DNA of 16,011 bases from JACNLC01 sp964607375 (GTDB lineage Bacteria; Fidelibacterota; Marinisomatia; SCGC-AAA003-L08; JACNLC01): NCBI GenBank assembly GCA_964607375.1, contig CAZSJY010000043.1, positions 1 through 16,011 on the forward strand, written 5' to 3'. The notes beneath the pieces were generated by a model. That model was not told the DNA's origin and did no database searches. It saw only the letters and a list, made by a program, of their open reading frames with translations. Below, one piece after another: positions 1 to 7,772 of the stretch. Each line of letters begins with the position of its first letter. The first letter of the stretch is position 1. A program made the position numbers and the translations under genes.

Positions 1-192
1 ATAATAAAATACTTTTAAATTACAAATCTGTAAACAAGGTCTATCCAAGTGTCACAAATTTCAATTTCATCTCTTGGTAAATTGTTAAATTTAGTACTAA
101 ATTTGCTGGCTATTTACGGATGGTAAAATATGAAAAGACTAAGAAAACTAAAATCGGTAGAAGAATCTATACAAACAAATAAATAAACTTGG
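1..192. other. Upstream region with no recognised gene
   Basis: I recognise no gene here. All three + frames are short. One frame is open from the window edge to a stop at 78-80 and could be the last 25 codons of an upstream gene, but the residues match nothing I know. A second frame is open from 81 to a stop at 180-182, with an ATG at 120. A third gives an 18-codon Lys/Arg-rich ORF from ATG 130 to TAA 184-186. The strongest signals are an 18-bp palindrome at 87-104 and an intrinsic terminator just downstream. Since the terminator faces +, something is probably transcribed rightward through this stretch, either the tail of an upstream gene, a leader, or a small RNA. Confidence 0.4.
87..104. 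repeat. 18-bp perfect palindrome
   Basis: AAATTTAGT is followed directly by its exact reverse complement ACTAAATTT, giving a spacer-free 18-bp inverted repeat. The zero-length loop makes a hairpin terminator unlikely; the shape fits a binding site for a dimeric regulator. It lies about 25-30 bases before the small ORFs that start at 120 and 130, where an operator could sit. I cannot name a regulator whose consensus matches. The sequence is AT-rich, so chance is possible, though a perfect 18-mer palindrome is uncommon. Confidence 0.5.
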
Positions 193-218
193 AATGCACC
201 TAATTTGGTGCATTTTTT
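193..218 (+). terminator. Rho-independent terminator
   Basis: An 8-bp perfect stem AATGCACC / GGTGCATT (193-200 and 207-214) encloses a six-base loop and runs into a tract of six T (213-218). It has a T-tract only in the + direction, so it ends rightward transcription. It sits 30 bases before the zinc-ribbon gene's ATG, leaving little room for a separate promoter, so it may also act as an attenuator for that gene. Confidence 0.8.
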
Positions 219-248
219 ATACCTAACTAAACAGGAGAGTGATAAATA

Positions 249-953
249 ATGAAAATTGTACTTCATAACTTGATAGAATTACAAAGAATTGACAACCGGC
301 TTTATGAACTAGAAGAGTTAAGGGGAGACCTTCCATTTCAAGTTAAAAATTTAGAAGACCAAATAAATTCATTATCGAAAGAAAATACTGAAAAATCTGA
401 TAAAATTATTGAGTTAGATAGCGATTTAAGGAAAATCAATTCTAGTACTGATGACAACCAAGTAAAACTTAAACATTATAAAGATCAACTTTATCTTGTT
501 ACAACAAACAAAGAATATGATGCACTGTTATCAGAGATTGATACAATGAAGAATAATATTCAAGAATCGGAAGAAAATATTATAAAATTTGAGGAAGAAA
601 AAACTGAATTGACAGATTTAATTAAAAGAAATGAGTTAAAGATTGAATCATTTGCTGAAAATTTAAAAAATAGCAAAGAAGAATTAAACAAATCGTTATC
701 TGACACAGAAGCAGAAGAAAGAGAATTATCACAAAGGCGAACAGAATTTGCTAAAAAAATTGATACAAATTACATCAACAATTATGAAAAAGTAAAAGTA
801 GCAAGAGAGGGGATTGCTGTTTCACCAATTTCTCGAGGATCTTGTGGATCGTGTTACAATTCTTTACCTCCACAGTCAATCATCGAGATTAAGCGGAACG
901 ATAATCTGATTACTTGCCCTTGTTGTGGTGTTTATTTGTATTGGGAAGAATAG
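249..953 (+). CDS. Coiled-coil C4-type zinc-ribbon protein (DUF164/CdsZ family)
   Basis: This 234-residue protein has the two-part build of the C4 zinc-ribbon family (Pfam zf-RING_7, DUF164; relatives include Helicobacter HP0958/FlgZ and chlamydial CT398/CdsZ). Residues about 5-185 are a long charged coiled coil, with the family's conserved TNKEYDAL segment at 86-93. The C-terminus is a zinc ribbon with two Cys pairs, C199-x2-C202 and C223-x2-C226, followed by an aromatic-acidic tail. Relatives are soluble adaptor proteins that bind proteins or nucleic acid; the function in this organism is unknown. In many genomes the gene lies beside Nif3-like genes or rnpB, and rnpB follows here. The ATG has an AGGAG at 233-237, a rather long 11-base spacing. 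No alternative start is evident, since the leucine-rich N-terminus is typical. Family assignment is firm; the role is not. Confidence 0.9.
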   Translation: MKIVLHNLIELQRIDNRLYELEELRGDLPFQVKNLEDQINSLSKENTEKSDKIIELDSDLRKINSSTDDNQVKLKHYKDQLYLVTTNKEYDALLSEIDTMKNNIQESEENIIKFEEEKTELTDLIKRNELKIESFAENLKNSKEELNKSLSDTEAEERELSQRRTEFAKKIDTNYINNYEKVKVAREGIAVSPISRGSCGSCYNSLPPQSIIEIKRNDNLITCPCCGVYLYWEE

Positions 954-1072
954 TAAGTGGGAGGAAAGGGATAAGAGTTAACGGAGGAGAGTAGTAGTGA
1001 ATCTTGTGAACAGAACCGAGATTAACCAAAATCTCCAATTCCCTTACTCTAACTACTATCTATTTAAAAATT
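954..1072 (+). other. Structured purine-rich spacer upstream of rnpB
   Basis: The 119 bases between the zinc-ribbon stop and rnpB are strikingly purine-rich in the first 50 bases and contain paired segments: TAGTAGT (992-998) with ACTACTA (1052-1058), enclosing a perfect 6-bp hairpin GAGATT / AATCTC (1018-1023 and 1030-1035). No T-tract follows, so it is not a standard terminator. It probably contains the rnpB promoter and/or a 5' leader that is trimmed off the RNase P RNA. I see no convincing -35/-10 pair. A GGAGGA at 983-988 precedes a GTG at 997 that opens a 45-codon frame running into rnpB; I consider it unlikely to be a gene. Confidence 0.4.
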
Positions 1073-1450
1073 TGAGATCAGTCGGATGGTTACTCCGATT
1101 TGTCGGAGAGGAAAGTCCGAACTCCACAGGATAGGGTGCCTCCTAACGGGAGGGTTCCTCAATGAGGAAACAGAAAGTGCAACAGAAAGTAAACCACCTC
1201 GATTACGGGGTAAGGGTGAAATGGTGGTGTAAGAGACCACCGGTTTTGATGGTAACATCAGAAGCCGGGTAAACCTCACTTGGAGCAAGATCAAACAATC
1301 CCAACAACTTTGGTTGCGAAGTGATCCGCTTCGTTGTTACAGGAGGGATGGGTAGATTGCAAGATTCGGATTGTGAAATTCGAACTAGATGAATAACCAT
1401 CGGTTTCGTTTCGACGGAAGATACAGAATTCGGCTTATAGACTGATCTCA
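1073..1450 (+). ncRNA. rnpB: RNase P RNA (catalytic subunit)
   Basis: This is the RNA subunit of ribonuclease P, which cleaves the 5' leader from precursor tRNAs. The ends are set by the P1 helix: TGAGATCAGT at 1073-1082 is exactly complementary to ACTGATCTCA at 1441-1450. Universal blocks appear in order: GAGGAAAGTCCGAACTCC (1107-1124) followed by the ACAGGATAGGGTGCC stretch; an ACAGAAAGT-type block near 1183; GGTAAGGGTGAAA near 1208; a GTAAGAGACCACC block near 1229; the GGTAAACC loop (L15, pairs with the tRNA CCA end) near 1268; AGATGAATAACCATC (1387-1401); and the ACAGAATTCGGCTTATAG 3' block just before P1 closes. The 378-base length fits bacterial type A. It is flanked by the zinc-ribbon gene and recJ, whose start codon lies only 20 bases after P1. 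Minus-strand frames across this region are shadows. Confidence 0.97.
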
Positions 1451-1462
1451 GATTATTATTTT

Positions 1463-1466
1463 GGAG
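1463..1466 (+). promoter_or_regulatory. Ribosome-binding site fixing a TTG start for recJ
   Basis: GGAG at 1463-1466 lies four bases before TTG 1471. The next in-frame ATG is residue 32, inside the conserved N-terminal region, and upstream sequence is the rnpB 3' end. The TTG is therefore the likely start codon, with slightly short spacing. Confidence 0.6.
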
Positions 1467-1470
1467 TGAA

Positions 1471-3216
1471 TTGGAATTAATTTGGAAATATAAACAAGTT
1501 GATGACTTACTGGTAAAGCAAGTAGCAGGCGAGTTCAAACTACCATATGTTTACGCAAGAGTTATGACTCTCAGAGGAATCACTGATAGAGAAAAATCTC
1601 GTAGTTTTTTCTATTCAGGGAAATCCAAAATTCATGATCCTTTTTTAATGAAAGATATGGATATTGCGGTTGACAAAATATTGGACCAAATTAAAAAGAA
1701 AAAACCGATCCTAGTTTTTGGTGATTATGATGTTGATGGGACTTCAGGAATTGCAATGTTATATCTGTTTCTAAAATCTCTTGATGCCGATGTTCATTTT
1801 TACATTCCAGATAGGATTACCGAAGGATATGGTTTATCCAAAAAAGGAATCAAATTTACTGAAATGATTGGTGCTGATCTTGTAATCACTTGCGATTGTG
1901 GTATTAATGCAGTTGATTTAGTAGAATATGCCAATAAGAAGAATATTGATGTTATTGTCACAGACCACCATGTTCCTGATGAAAAACTACCAAATGCTTA
2001 TGCAGTTTTAAATCCAAACCAAGTTGATTGTAACTATCCCTTTAAAGGACTATGTGGAGCTGGAGTTGCTTTCAAGCTTGCATTGGCGATAACTCAACGA
2101 GAGAATTTAGACCACGAACTTGCTTGGCAACATAGTGACTTAATTGCTTTGGGAACTTCAGCTGATATTGTTCCTATCATTGATGAAAATAGGATTATAG
2201 TTGAACATGGAATAAAATTGATTCAGAATAGTAGGAAGCCTGGTATTAGAGCTCTTCTTCAAACAGCAGGTCTTTTAAATAAGGATATTACTGTGGGTAG
2301 ATTAGTATTTTGGATAGCTCCAAGGATTAATGCAGCAGGAAGATTGGGCGATGCTGGAAGGGCTGTAAAACTTATGTCAACGGATAACCCAGTGTATGCC
2401 AGGGAACTAGCAAATGAACTGGAAGTTGAAAATATCAGAAGACAGAAAATAACTGCTGATGTAGTGGACGAAGCAATTTATCAAGTAAACTCCGAACACG
2501 ATTTAGAAGATGAACATGCGATTGTACTGTCCAACGAAAATTGGCATCACGGTGTAGTTGGAATCGTAGCCTCAAGAATTAAAGAACTATATTATCGTCC
2601 AACTATTGTTATCTCAGTTAACGATGATGGTTTTGGTACAGGATCTTGCAGGAGCATCCCTAGTTTCAATATGTATGATGCTCTTTCGGAATGTAACAAT
2701 TTACTTGAAGGATTTGGGGGGCATCCAATTGCAGCAGGTTTGACAATCAAAAAGGAAAATATCGACAAATTTAGAGTTAAATTTACTAAAATTTCAAAGA
2801 CTTGGATTTCTCCCGATAAACTTAGTCCTGTGATTGAAATTGATGCAAATTTAGATATCAAAACACTTGACAGCAGATTAATTAAATTTTTGACAACTTT
2901 AGCTCCATATGGACCGGGAAATATGAGACCGAAGTTTATTTCTCAAAATGTATCAGTTATTGGATTCCCAAAATTAATTGGCAGGGAAAGTGATACTCTA
3001 AAATTCCAAGTTCGTGCAGGTAGAAGTATTATCGATGTCATTGGATTTAAAATGGCGAATCATTATGAGAAACTTCTAGTGAACTCTAAAGTAGATTTAG
3101 TTTATGAGATTGGTGAAAATATTTGGAATGGAGTAAGAAAAATCCAACTTGAACTAAAAGATATTAAACCATGTGGTGAATTTTCAGTTGATCCTTATGA
3201 TGCAGAAACTAATTAA
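1471..3216 (+). CDS. recJ: Single-stranded-DNA-specific exonuclease RecJ
   Basis: RecJ is the 5'-to-3' single-strand DNA exonuclease used in RecF-pathway recombination, mismatch repair and base excision repair. The 581-residue length matches the family (about 570-580). The DHH phosphoesterase core shows GDYDVDG at 84-90, DCG at 142-144, TDHH at 164-167 and LCGAGVAFKL at 194-203, supplying the Asp and His metal ligands. APRINAAGR follows at 283-291. The DHHA1 half carries SCRS at 392-395 and GFGGHPIAAG at 414-423, and residues from about 455 form the C-terminal OB-fold. I see no missing catalytic residue. The start is TTG, directly behind rnpB. The 66 bases after the stop hold an AT-only 9-bp inverted repeat without a T-tract, so no clear terminator. 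Confidence 0.96.
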   Translation: MELIWKYKQVDDLLVKQVAGEFKLPYVYARVMTLRGITDREKSRSFFYSGKSKIHDPFLMKDMDIAVDKILDQIKKKKPILVFGDYDVDGTSGIAMLYLFLKSLDADVHFYIPDRITEGYGLSKKGIKFTEMIGADLVITCDCGINAVDLVEYANKKNIDVIVTDHHVPDEKLPNAYAVLNPNQVDCNYPFKGLCGAGVAFKLALAITQRENLDHELAWQHSDLIALGTSADIVPIIDENRIIVEHGIKLIQNSRKPGIRALLQTAGLLNKDITVGRLVFWIAPRINAAGRLGDAGRAVKLMSTDNPVYARELANELEVENIRRQKITADVVDEAIYQVNSEHDLEDEHAIVLSNENWHHGVVGIVASRIKELYYRPTIVISVNDDGFGTGSCRSIPSFNMYDALSECNNLLEGFGGHPIAAGLTIKKENIDKFRVKFTKISKTWISPDKLSPVIEIDANLDIKTLDSRLIKFLTTLAPYGPGNMRPKFISQNVSVIGFPKLIGRESDTLKFQVRAGRSIIDVIGFKMANHYEKLLVNSKVDLVYEIGENIWNGVRKIQLELKDIKPCGEFSVDPYDAETN

Positions 3217-3282
3217 ATAACATTTGAATTATTTTATAAATTTAAACTTCGAAAAATAATTATATATAGGTAAAAGGAAATT

Positions 3283-4440
3283 ATGAACGAACTATATTTT
3301 ACTGAAGAGCATAATATGCTTCGAGAAATGGTCAGAGAGTTTGCACAAAATGAAGTGGAACCTTTGGCGAAAGAAATTGACGAAAATGGAACTTTTCCTC
3401 AAGAGTCAATTGATAAAATGGCAGAGCTTGGATTAATGGGAATTCCATGGCCTGAAGAATATGGTGGTACTGGTATGGATTTTCTCGCTCAAGTTATTGC
3501 GATTGAAGAACTTGGGAAAGTTTGTCCATCAACAGCAGCGACGATGATGGCACATACAAGTTTGGGAACTGCTCCGATTTTTATGTTTGGAACAGAAGAA
3601 CAAAAACAGAAATATCTTCCTAAATTAGCAAGTGGTGAAATGCTAGGAGCATTCGGTTTAACCGAACCAAATGCAGGAAGTGATGCAGGAGCAACTCAAA
3701 CTCGAGCAATTTTAAAAGGTGATGAATTTGTCGTAAATGGCCAAAAAGTATTTTGCACCAACGCCGGAAAAGCTGGAGTAATTATTTTTACCGCTGTCTT
3801 GGTTGAAGATGGTGAAGAAAAAGGTGTAAGTGCATTTTTGGTTGATGCTGGAACCAATGGTCTATCAATGGATCCTCCAGAAAAGAAAATGGGTTGGAAA
3901 GCATCCGACACACGAACTGTATATTTCCAAGATATGAAAATCCCAAAGTCGAATGTTTTAGGTAATCCTTCAAAAGGATTTAAGCAGTTCTTAAAGACAC
4001 TCACAGGTGGTAGAATTACAATCGGTGCTTTATCGATAGGAACAGCACAAGGTGCTTATGAAACTGCTCTGCAATATTCCCAAGAACGGGAAGCATTTGG
4101 GAAAACTATCAATGCTTTTCAAGGTGTTAGTTTTAAACTTGCAGATATGGCAACTCAAATTGAAGCTACTCGCCATTTGGTTTATCACGCCGCCTGGAAA
4201 AAAGACCGAAATCTTCCTGTAATAAAAGAAGCAGCTATGGCAAAACTTTTTGCGAGCGAAACTGCTATGAAAGTTACTACAGAAGCAATTCAAGTGCTTG
4301 GCGGATATGGTTATATTAAAGAATATGATGTTGAACGATTTTTCCGAGATGCAAAAGTTCTAGAAATTGGAGAAGGAACAAGTGAAGTTCAACGAATCAT
4401 TATTTCTAGAGAGATTTTGAAATCACTTAAAGCAGTATGA
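3283..4440 (+). CDS. Acyl-CoA dehydrogenase (short-chain/butyryl-CoA type)
   Basis: This 385-residue FAD flavoprotein belongs to the acyl-CoA dehydrogenase family, which introduces a 2,3-double bond into acyl-CoA and passes electrons to an electron-transfer flavoprotein. Visible marks: an N-terminal helical domain with GIPWPEEYGGTGMD (53-66), the signature GLTEPNAGSDAG (125-136), the mid-domain VNGQKVFCTNAG (151-162), QEREAFGK (267-274), and LGGYGYIKEYDVERFFRDAK (339-358). The catalytic base is expected to be E364 in GEGTSEVQR, the position used by short-chain and butyryl-CoA dehydrogenases. That position argues against isovaleryl- or long-chain types, but exact chain length cannot be read from sequence. 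The ATG has an AAGGAAA ribosome site. No ETF or other beta-oxidation gene is nearby. The stop overlaps the next start (ATGA), so ybeY is likely coupled to it. Confidence 0.93.
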   Translation: MNELYFTEEHNMLREMVREFAQNEVEPLAKEIDENGTFPQESIDKMAELGLMGIPWPEEYGGTGMDFLAQVIAIEELGKVCPSTAATMMAHTSLGTAPIFMFGTEEQKQKYLPKLASGEMLGAFGLTEPNAGSDAGATQTRAILKGDEFVVNGQKVFCTNAGKAGVIIFTAVLVEDGEEKGVSAFLVDAGTNGLSMDPPEKKMGWKASDTRTVYFQDMKIPKSNVLGNPSKGFKQFLKTLTGGRITIGALSIGTAQGAYETALQYSQEREAFGKTINAFQGVSFKLADMATQIEATRHLVYHAAWKKDRNLPVIKEAAMAKLFASETAMKVTTEAIQVLGGYGYIKEYDVERFFRDAKVLEIGEGTSEVQRIIISREILKSLKAV

Positions 4441-4874
4441 TTGATATCCATATCATTGACGAATTTGAAATAAGTTCAACGATAAACACTGAAGTTGTCG
4501 AAAATTGTTGTAAAGCGATTTTAACGGACAGAAATCGAAAAAACGGAAGAATCAACATTATATTCACTGATGATGAAGAACTTCGAAAACTTAAAAAAGA
4601 ATATTTCAACATGGATGTCTATACTGATGTAATTTCTTTTAATTTGGAGGACGAAGGTTCTGATATTGAAGGTGAAGTTTATATCAGTTTGGACAGAGCA
4701 AAAGATAATTCTCAAGAATTTGGTGAGGAGTTTGGTCAAGAACTGAAAAGATTAGTAATTCACGGAGTTTTACATCTTACAGGCGAAGAAGACGAAGCTG
4801 TTGAAACGAAAAAAAATATGGTAGAATTGGAAAATTACTATTTGAACAAAATTTCTGATAATATTCTCAAATAA
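4437..4874 (+). CDS. ybeY: Endoribonuclease YbeY (rRNA maturation factor)
   Basis: YbeY is a single-strand endoribonuclease needed for 16S rRNA 3'-end maturation and ribosome quality control. The 145-residue length is normal. The core motif reads HGVLHLTGEED at 109-119, where most bacteria have H-x3-H-x5-H. Here H109 and H113 are present, but the third metal ligand position is D119. From memory, Bacteroidetes-type YbeY proteins also have Asp there, so this looks like a lineage variant and not decay. Upstream, YTDVISFNL (62-70) and GEVYISLDRAK (79-89) are family hallmarks. The ATG lies inside the stop of the acyl-CoA dehydrogenase gene (ATGA overlap), implying translational coupling. The next gene begins six bases after its stop. 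Confidence 0.93.
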   Translation: MIDIHIIDEFEISSTINTEVVENCCKAILTDRNRKNGRINIIFTDDEELRKLKKEYFNMDVYTDVISFNLEDEGSDIEGEVYISLDRAKDNSQEFGEEFGQELKRLVIHGVLHLTGEEDEAVETKKNMVELENYYLNKISDNILK

Positions 4875-4880
4875 ACTATA

Positions 4881-6140
4881 ATGTTATTATTAATTATCCT
4901 TATAGTCTTGTTAATTTTATCTGCATTTTTTTCAGGTTCAGAGACCGCGTATTTCCATTTAAAAACACATCGAGATAATGTTACCGAAAAAGTAAAAAAT
5001 CTACTAAAAGATCCACAGAAACTACTCGTTACTTTATTAACAGGAAATACAATTGTCAATGTAGCAATAGGTTCAATTTCAGCGTTACTCGCTTTACAAA
5101 TTGCTCGAAATGCAGGTTGGCCTGAATCTGCAATAGTTGTGGTTGAAGTCTTGATTGTCTCAACTGTAATTTTAGCATTTGGTGAGATTATTCCAAAATT
5201 AACTGCAATTCGTAATTCAGAGAAATTTGCAAAGATTGTTAATCTTCCGCTTCGGTTGTTTGTGAATTTATTGTATCCGATTTCGATAGTATTCTATGGA
5301 ATTACTCGTTTGATGATGAAATTATTTACTGTCAAAAAAGAGAAGATTTTCGATACCGAAGAAGAACTCAAAATACTTGCAGAAGTTAGCGAAGAACAGG
5401 GTACTTTAAAAACTGAGGAATCTGAAATGATTCAATCCATTTTCAAGTTTCGGGATAAAACTGTCCACGAAATAATGACTCCTAGGGTTGATATGGTAGC
5501 ATTATCATCTACAACATCTATGGACGAGTTGATGGATATCATAAAAGAAAAACAATTTTCTAAAATACCAATTTTCAAAAATAAAATTGACAATATCCGT
5601 TGTATTCTATACGCGAAAGATATCCTACCATATTTATTGGGATCGAGGCCAAAAGTGAGTCTGCTAACTTTATCGAGAGAACCCTTTTTTGTTCCGGAAT
5701 CAAAAAATTTAGATGAATTATTAGACGATTTCAAGTTACGAAAAACGAATATTGCCATTGTAGTTGATGAGTGGGGTGGAACTTCCGGTTTAGTAACTTT
5801 AGAAGATGTCGTGGAAGAGGTCATCGGAGAAATTCGTGACCCTTATGACCAGGAAGATAGTGAAATTCGTCTGATGAAAGATGGAAGCCACATCGTCAAT
5901 GGAAGTGTGAATATCTATGACATTGAAGAAACTCTGAAAATTGAATTTCCAGAAGATAGGGACTACGATACTTTGGGTGGATTTATGTTCAATGAGTTTG
6001 GTGATATCCCTAAAGTTGAGCAATTTACTGAATTTAAAAATAGAACTTTTACAGTAAAGCATTTGGATGGAAATCGAATTGAAAGAGTGATGATAAGCCC
6101 TGAAAAATGTGATGTTAACAAGGATGATACCGTTGGCTAA
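4881..6140 (+). CDS. CNNM/DUF21-CBS membrane protein, CorC/HlyC family
   Basis: This 419-residue protein has the full architecture of the CorC/HlyC (CNNM) family: an N-terminal DUF21 membrane domain (about 1-150) with hydrophobic stretches near 1-17, 50-75, 84-106 and 124-147; the FFSGSETA motif at 16-23; a linker with EEELKILAEVSEEQG (160-174); a CBS pair (about 195-320) with HEIMTPRVDMVAL (196-208) and VVDEWGGTSGLVTLEDVVEE (294-313); and a C-terminal CorC/HlyC transporter-associated domain (about 330-408) with the DYDTLGGFMF block (361-370). Relatives are implicated in Mg2+ export or tolerance; Bacteroidetes GldE is also of this build, so substrate is not certain. No Shine-Dalgarno site is evident before ATG 4881, only six bases after ybeY ends, so translation may depend on coupling. 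Its last codons overlap the mazG start. Confidence 0.92.
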   Translation: MLLLIILIVLLILSAFFSGSETAYFHLKTHRDNVTEKVKNLLKDPQKLLVTLLTGNTIVNVAIGSISALLALQIARNAGWPESAIVVVEVLIVSTVILAFGEIIPKLTAIRNSEKFAKIVNLPLRLFVNLLYPISIVFYGITRLMMKLFTVKKEKIFDTEEELKILAEVSEEQGTLKTEESEMIQSIFKFRDKTVHEIMTPRVDMVALSSTTSMDELMDIIKEKQFSKIPIFKNKIDNIRCILYAKDILPYLLGSRPKVSLLTLSREPFFVPESKNLDELLDDFKLRKTNIAIVVDEWGGTSGLVTLEDVVEEVIGEIRDPYDQEDSEIRLMKDGSHIVNGSVNIYDIEETLKIEFPEDRDYDTLGGFMFNEFGDIPKVEQFTEFKNRTFTVKHLDGNRIERVMISPEKCDVNKDDTVG

Positions 6141-6912
6141 ATCGGACTCCTGTGAACAATTTGAGAGATTAATCAACATTTTAAAAAAATTGAGGGGTGA
6201 TGGTGGATGCCCTTGGGATATAGATCAGACTTCCAAATCCTTGATTCCATATTTATTGGAAGAAACCTATGAAGTAATTGAAGCAATCGAAGACAATAAT
6301 TCAGATGCTTTGAAGGAAGAATTAGGAGATTTAACGCTTCATGTTTTGTTTCAAGGACAGATTGCCGAGGAAAAAGGAAAATTTCAAATTGCTGATTCTT
6401 TAAAAGGTATCTGTGATAAACTAGTTCGTCGACACCCACACATTTTCAAAAATAAAGATAACCTAAATGTAGATGATGAATTGTTAAATTGGGAAACTGC
6501 TAAACGGAAAGAAAAAAAACGAGGAAATTACTTGGATGGTGTCCCCAAAAATTTACCTGCTTTAACTCGAGCTAGGAGAATTCAAGAAAAAGCAGCACTT
6601 GTAGGCTTTGATTGGAAAGAAATCGAACCGGTTTGGTCAAAAGTTCACGAAGAAATTAGAGAATTAGAGGAAGCATTTAGTGGTGGTGATTTTGAAAAGA
6701 TTGAAGAAGAATTGGGAGATACGCTATTTGCATTAGTCAATCTTGGAAGATTTATGAATATTAGTTCAGAAGATGCACTTCGAAAAACTATTTCCAAATT
6801 TGAAACACGATTTTCAGGAATTGAGAGAAGATTGAAATCCAAAAATCGATCACTTGAAGAAGCAACTCTCGAAGAAATGGACGAAATTTGGGAAGAAGAG
6901 AAGAAGAAATAG
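6124..6912 (+). CDS. mazG: Nucleoside triphosphate pyrophosphohydrolase MazG
   Basis: MazG hydrolyses NTPs/dNTPs to the monophosphate plus pyrophosphate, removing unwanted nucleotides and influencing (p)ppGpp levels in some bacteria. The protein carries the typical tandem all-alpha MazG domains. With this start (262 residues), the first shows GCPWD (29-32 region) and the metal-binding EETYE...EELGD (46-50, 65-69). The second shows an EEIRELEEA helix (176-184) and EEELGD (194-199). The linker carries NWETAKRKEK (122-131), typical of MazG. Start choice is uncertain: in-frame GTG 6109, ATG 6112, ATG 6124 and TTG 6133 all lie within the end of the CorC-family gene. TTG 6133 has the best-placed AAGG (6120-6123), while ATG 6124 is the closest ATG to the conserved domain. 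Product is sure, start is not. Confidence 0.92.
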   Translation: MIPLAKSDSCEQFERLINILKKLRGDGGCPWDIDQTSKSLIPYLLEETYEVIEAIEDNNSDALKEELGDLTLHVLFQGQIAEEKGKFQIADSLKGICDKLVRRHPHIFKNKDNLNVDDELLNWETAKRKEKKRGNYLDGVPKNLPALTRARRIQEKAALVGFDWKEIEPVWSKVHEEIRELEEAFSGGDFEKIEEELGDTLFALVNLGRFMNISSEDALRKTISKFETRFSGIERRLKSKNRSLEEATLEEMDEIWEEEKKK

Positions 6913-7034
6913 AGACTCTGATAGATGTAGGAACAGTAAAATGTAGGTTGTTTCAGATAAAAAGATATGAACAATAATAAATCTACAATAATAAGTCCTA
7001 AATCAGAAAATACTTCGTGTTCTTTGCTTATTTT
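6913..7034. other. Intergenic gap before truA, possible promoter region
   Basis: This is one of the few real gaps between genes. It is AT-rich, with no T-tract hairpin and no convincing -35/-10 pair. A 23-codon ORF starts at ATG 6967 and ends at TGA 7036-7038, overlapping the truA ATG. The nine-gene run beginning with truA probably gets its own transcription start here, but I cannot place the promoter. Confidence 0.3.
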
Positions 7035-7772
7035 ATGAAAAACACTAACTATAAACTAACAATAGAATATGATGGAACCAAACTTCACGGATGGCAGGCT
7101 CAACCTAATTGTCGAACTGTTCAGGGTGATATTGAATTTGCGTTTTCTAAATTTTCCCCTAAACAGAAAATCACTCTTATTGGTTCAGGTAGGACTGACT
7201 CCGGTGTGCATGCAAAGGGGCAAATTGCTAATATCAAACTTGATACAAATATGCAACCCGATGAAATCCGAAAAGCATTAAATGCTCATCTCGAAAATGA
7301 TATATGGATTTCTAGTTGCAAAATTGTGGATGACGATTTCCACGCAAGATTTTCAGCAAAAGAGAGAGAATATTCTTACCACATTACAAATAAATTTTCA
7401 CCAATAACTCAACTATTTGAATGGTATCTTAACATGGATTTAGATGACGAAATACTAAATCAATGTGCAATATGTGTAATAGGTGAACATAATTTTACAT
7501 CATTCTGTAAAGCCAACGCGGAAGTCAACCACAAAATTTGTAAAGTTTACATCTCTGAATGGGAGAAAACACAAAATGGATTTGTTTATCATATAAAAGC
7601 CAATCGCTTTTTACAACATATGGTACGATATCTCGTAGGAACTATGGTTGAAGTGGCGCGTGGGAGAATGACAATAGAAGATTTTGGACAATTTGTGAAT
7701 GGACAACATCCAACACTATCAGTTTTTCGCGCTCCAGCACATGGTTTGTTTTTAGAAAGGATAGTTTACTGA
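7035..7772 (+). CDS. truA: tRNA pseudouridine(38-40) synthase TruA
   Basis: TruA converts uridines at positions 38-40 of the tRNA anticodon stem to pseudouridine. The 245-residue length is typical. The N-terminal KLTIEYDGTKLHGWQAQP (7-24) and TVQGDIE (28-34) segments lead to the catalytic GSGRTDSGVHA motif (50-60), with D55 as the essential Asp. FHARFSAKEREYSY (residues near 104-117) and RFLQHMVRYLVGTMVEVARG near 195-214 are further family blocks. I chose ATG 7035, not the in-frame GTG at 7017, because family members begin a few residues before the YDGT strand. No Shine-Dalgarno site is visible. The TGA stop shares its A with the next gene's ATG, so the protease gene is coupled. Confidence 0.95.
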   Translation: MKNTNYKLTIEYDGTKLHGWQAQPNCRTVQGDIEFAFSKFSPKQKITLIGSGRTDSGVHAKGQIANIKLDTNMQPDEIRKALNAHLENDIWISSCKIVDDDFHARFSAKEREYSYHITNKFSPITQLFEWYLNMDLDDEILNQCAICVIGEHNFTSFCKANAEVNHKICKVYISEWEKTQNGFVYHIKANRFLQHMVRYLVGTMVEVARGRMTIEDFGQFVNGQHPTLSVFRAPAHGLFLERIVY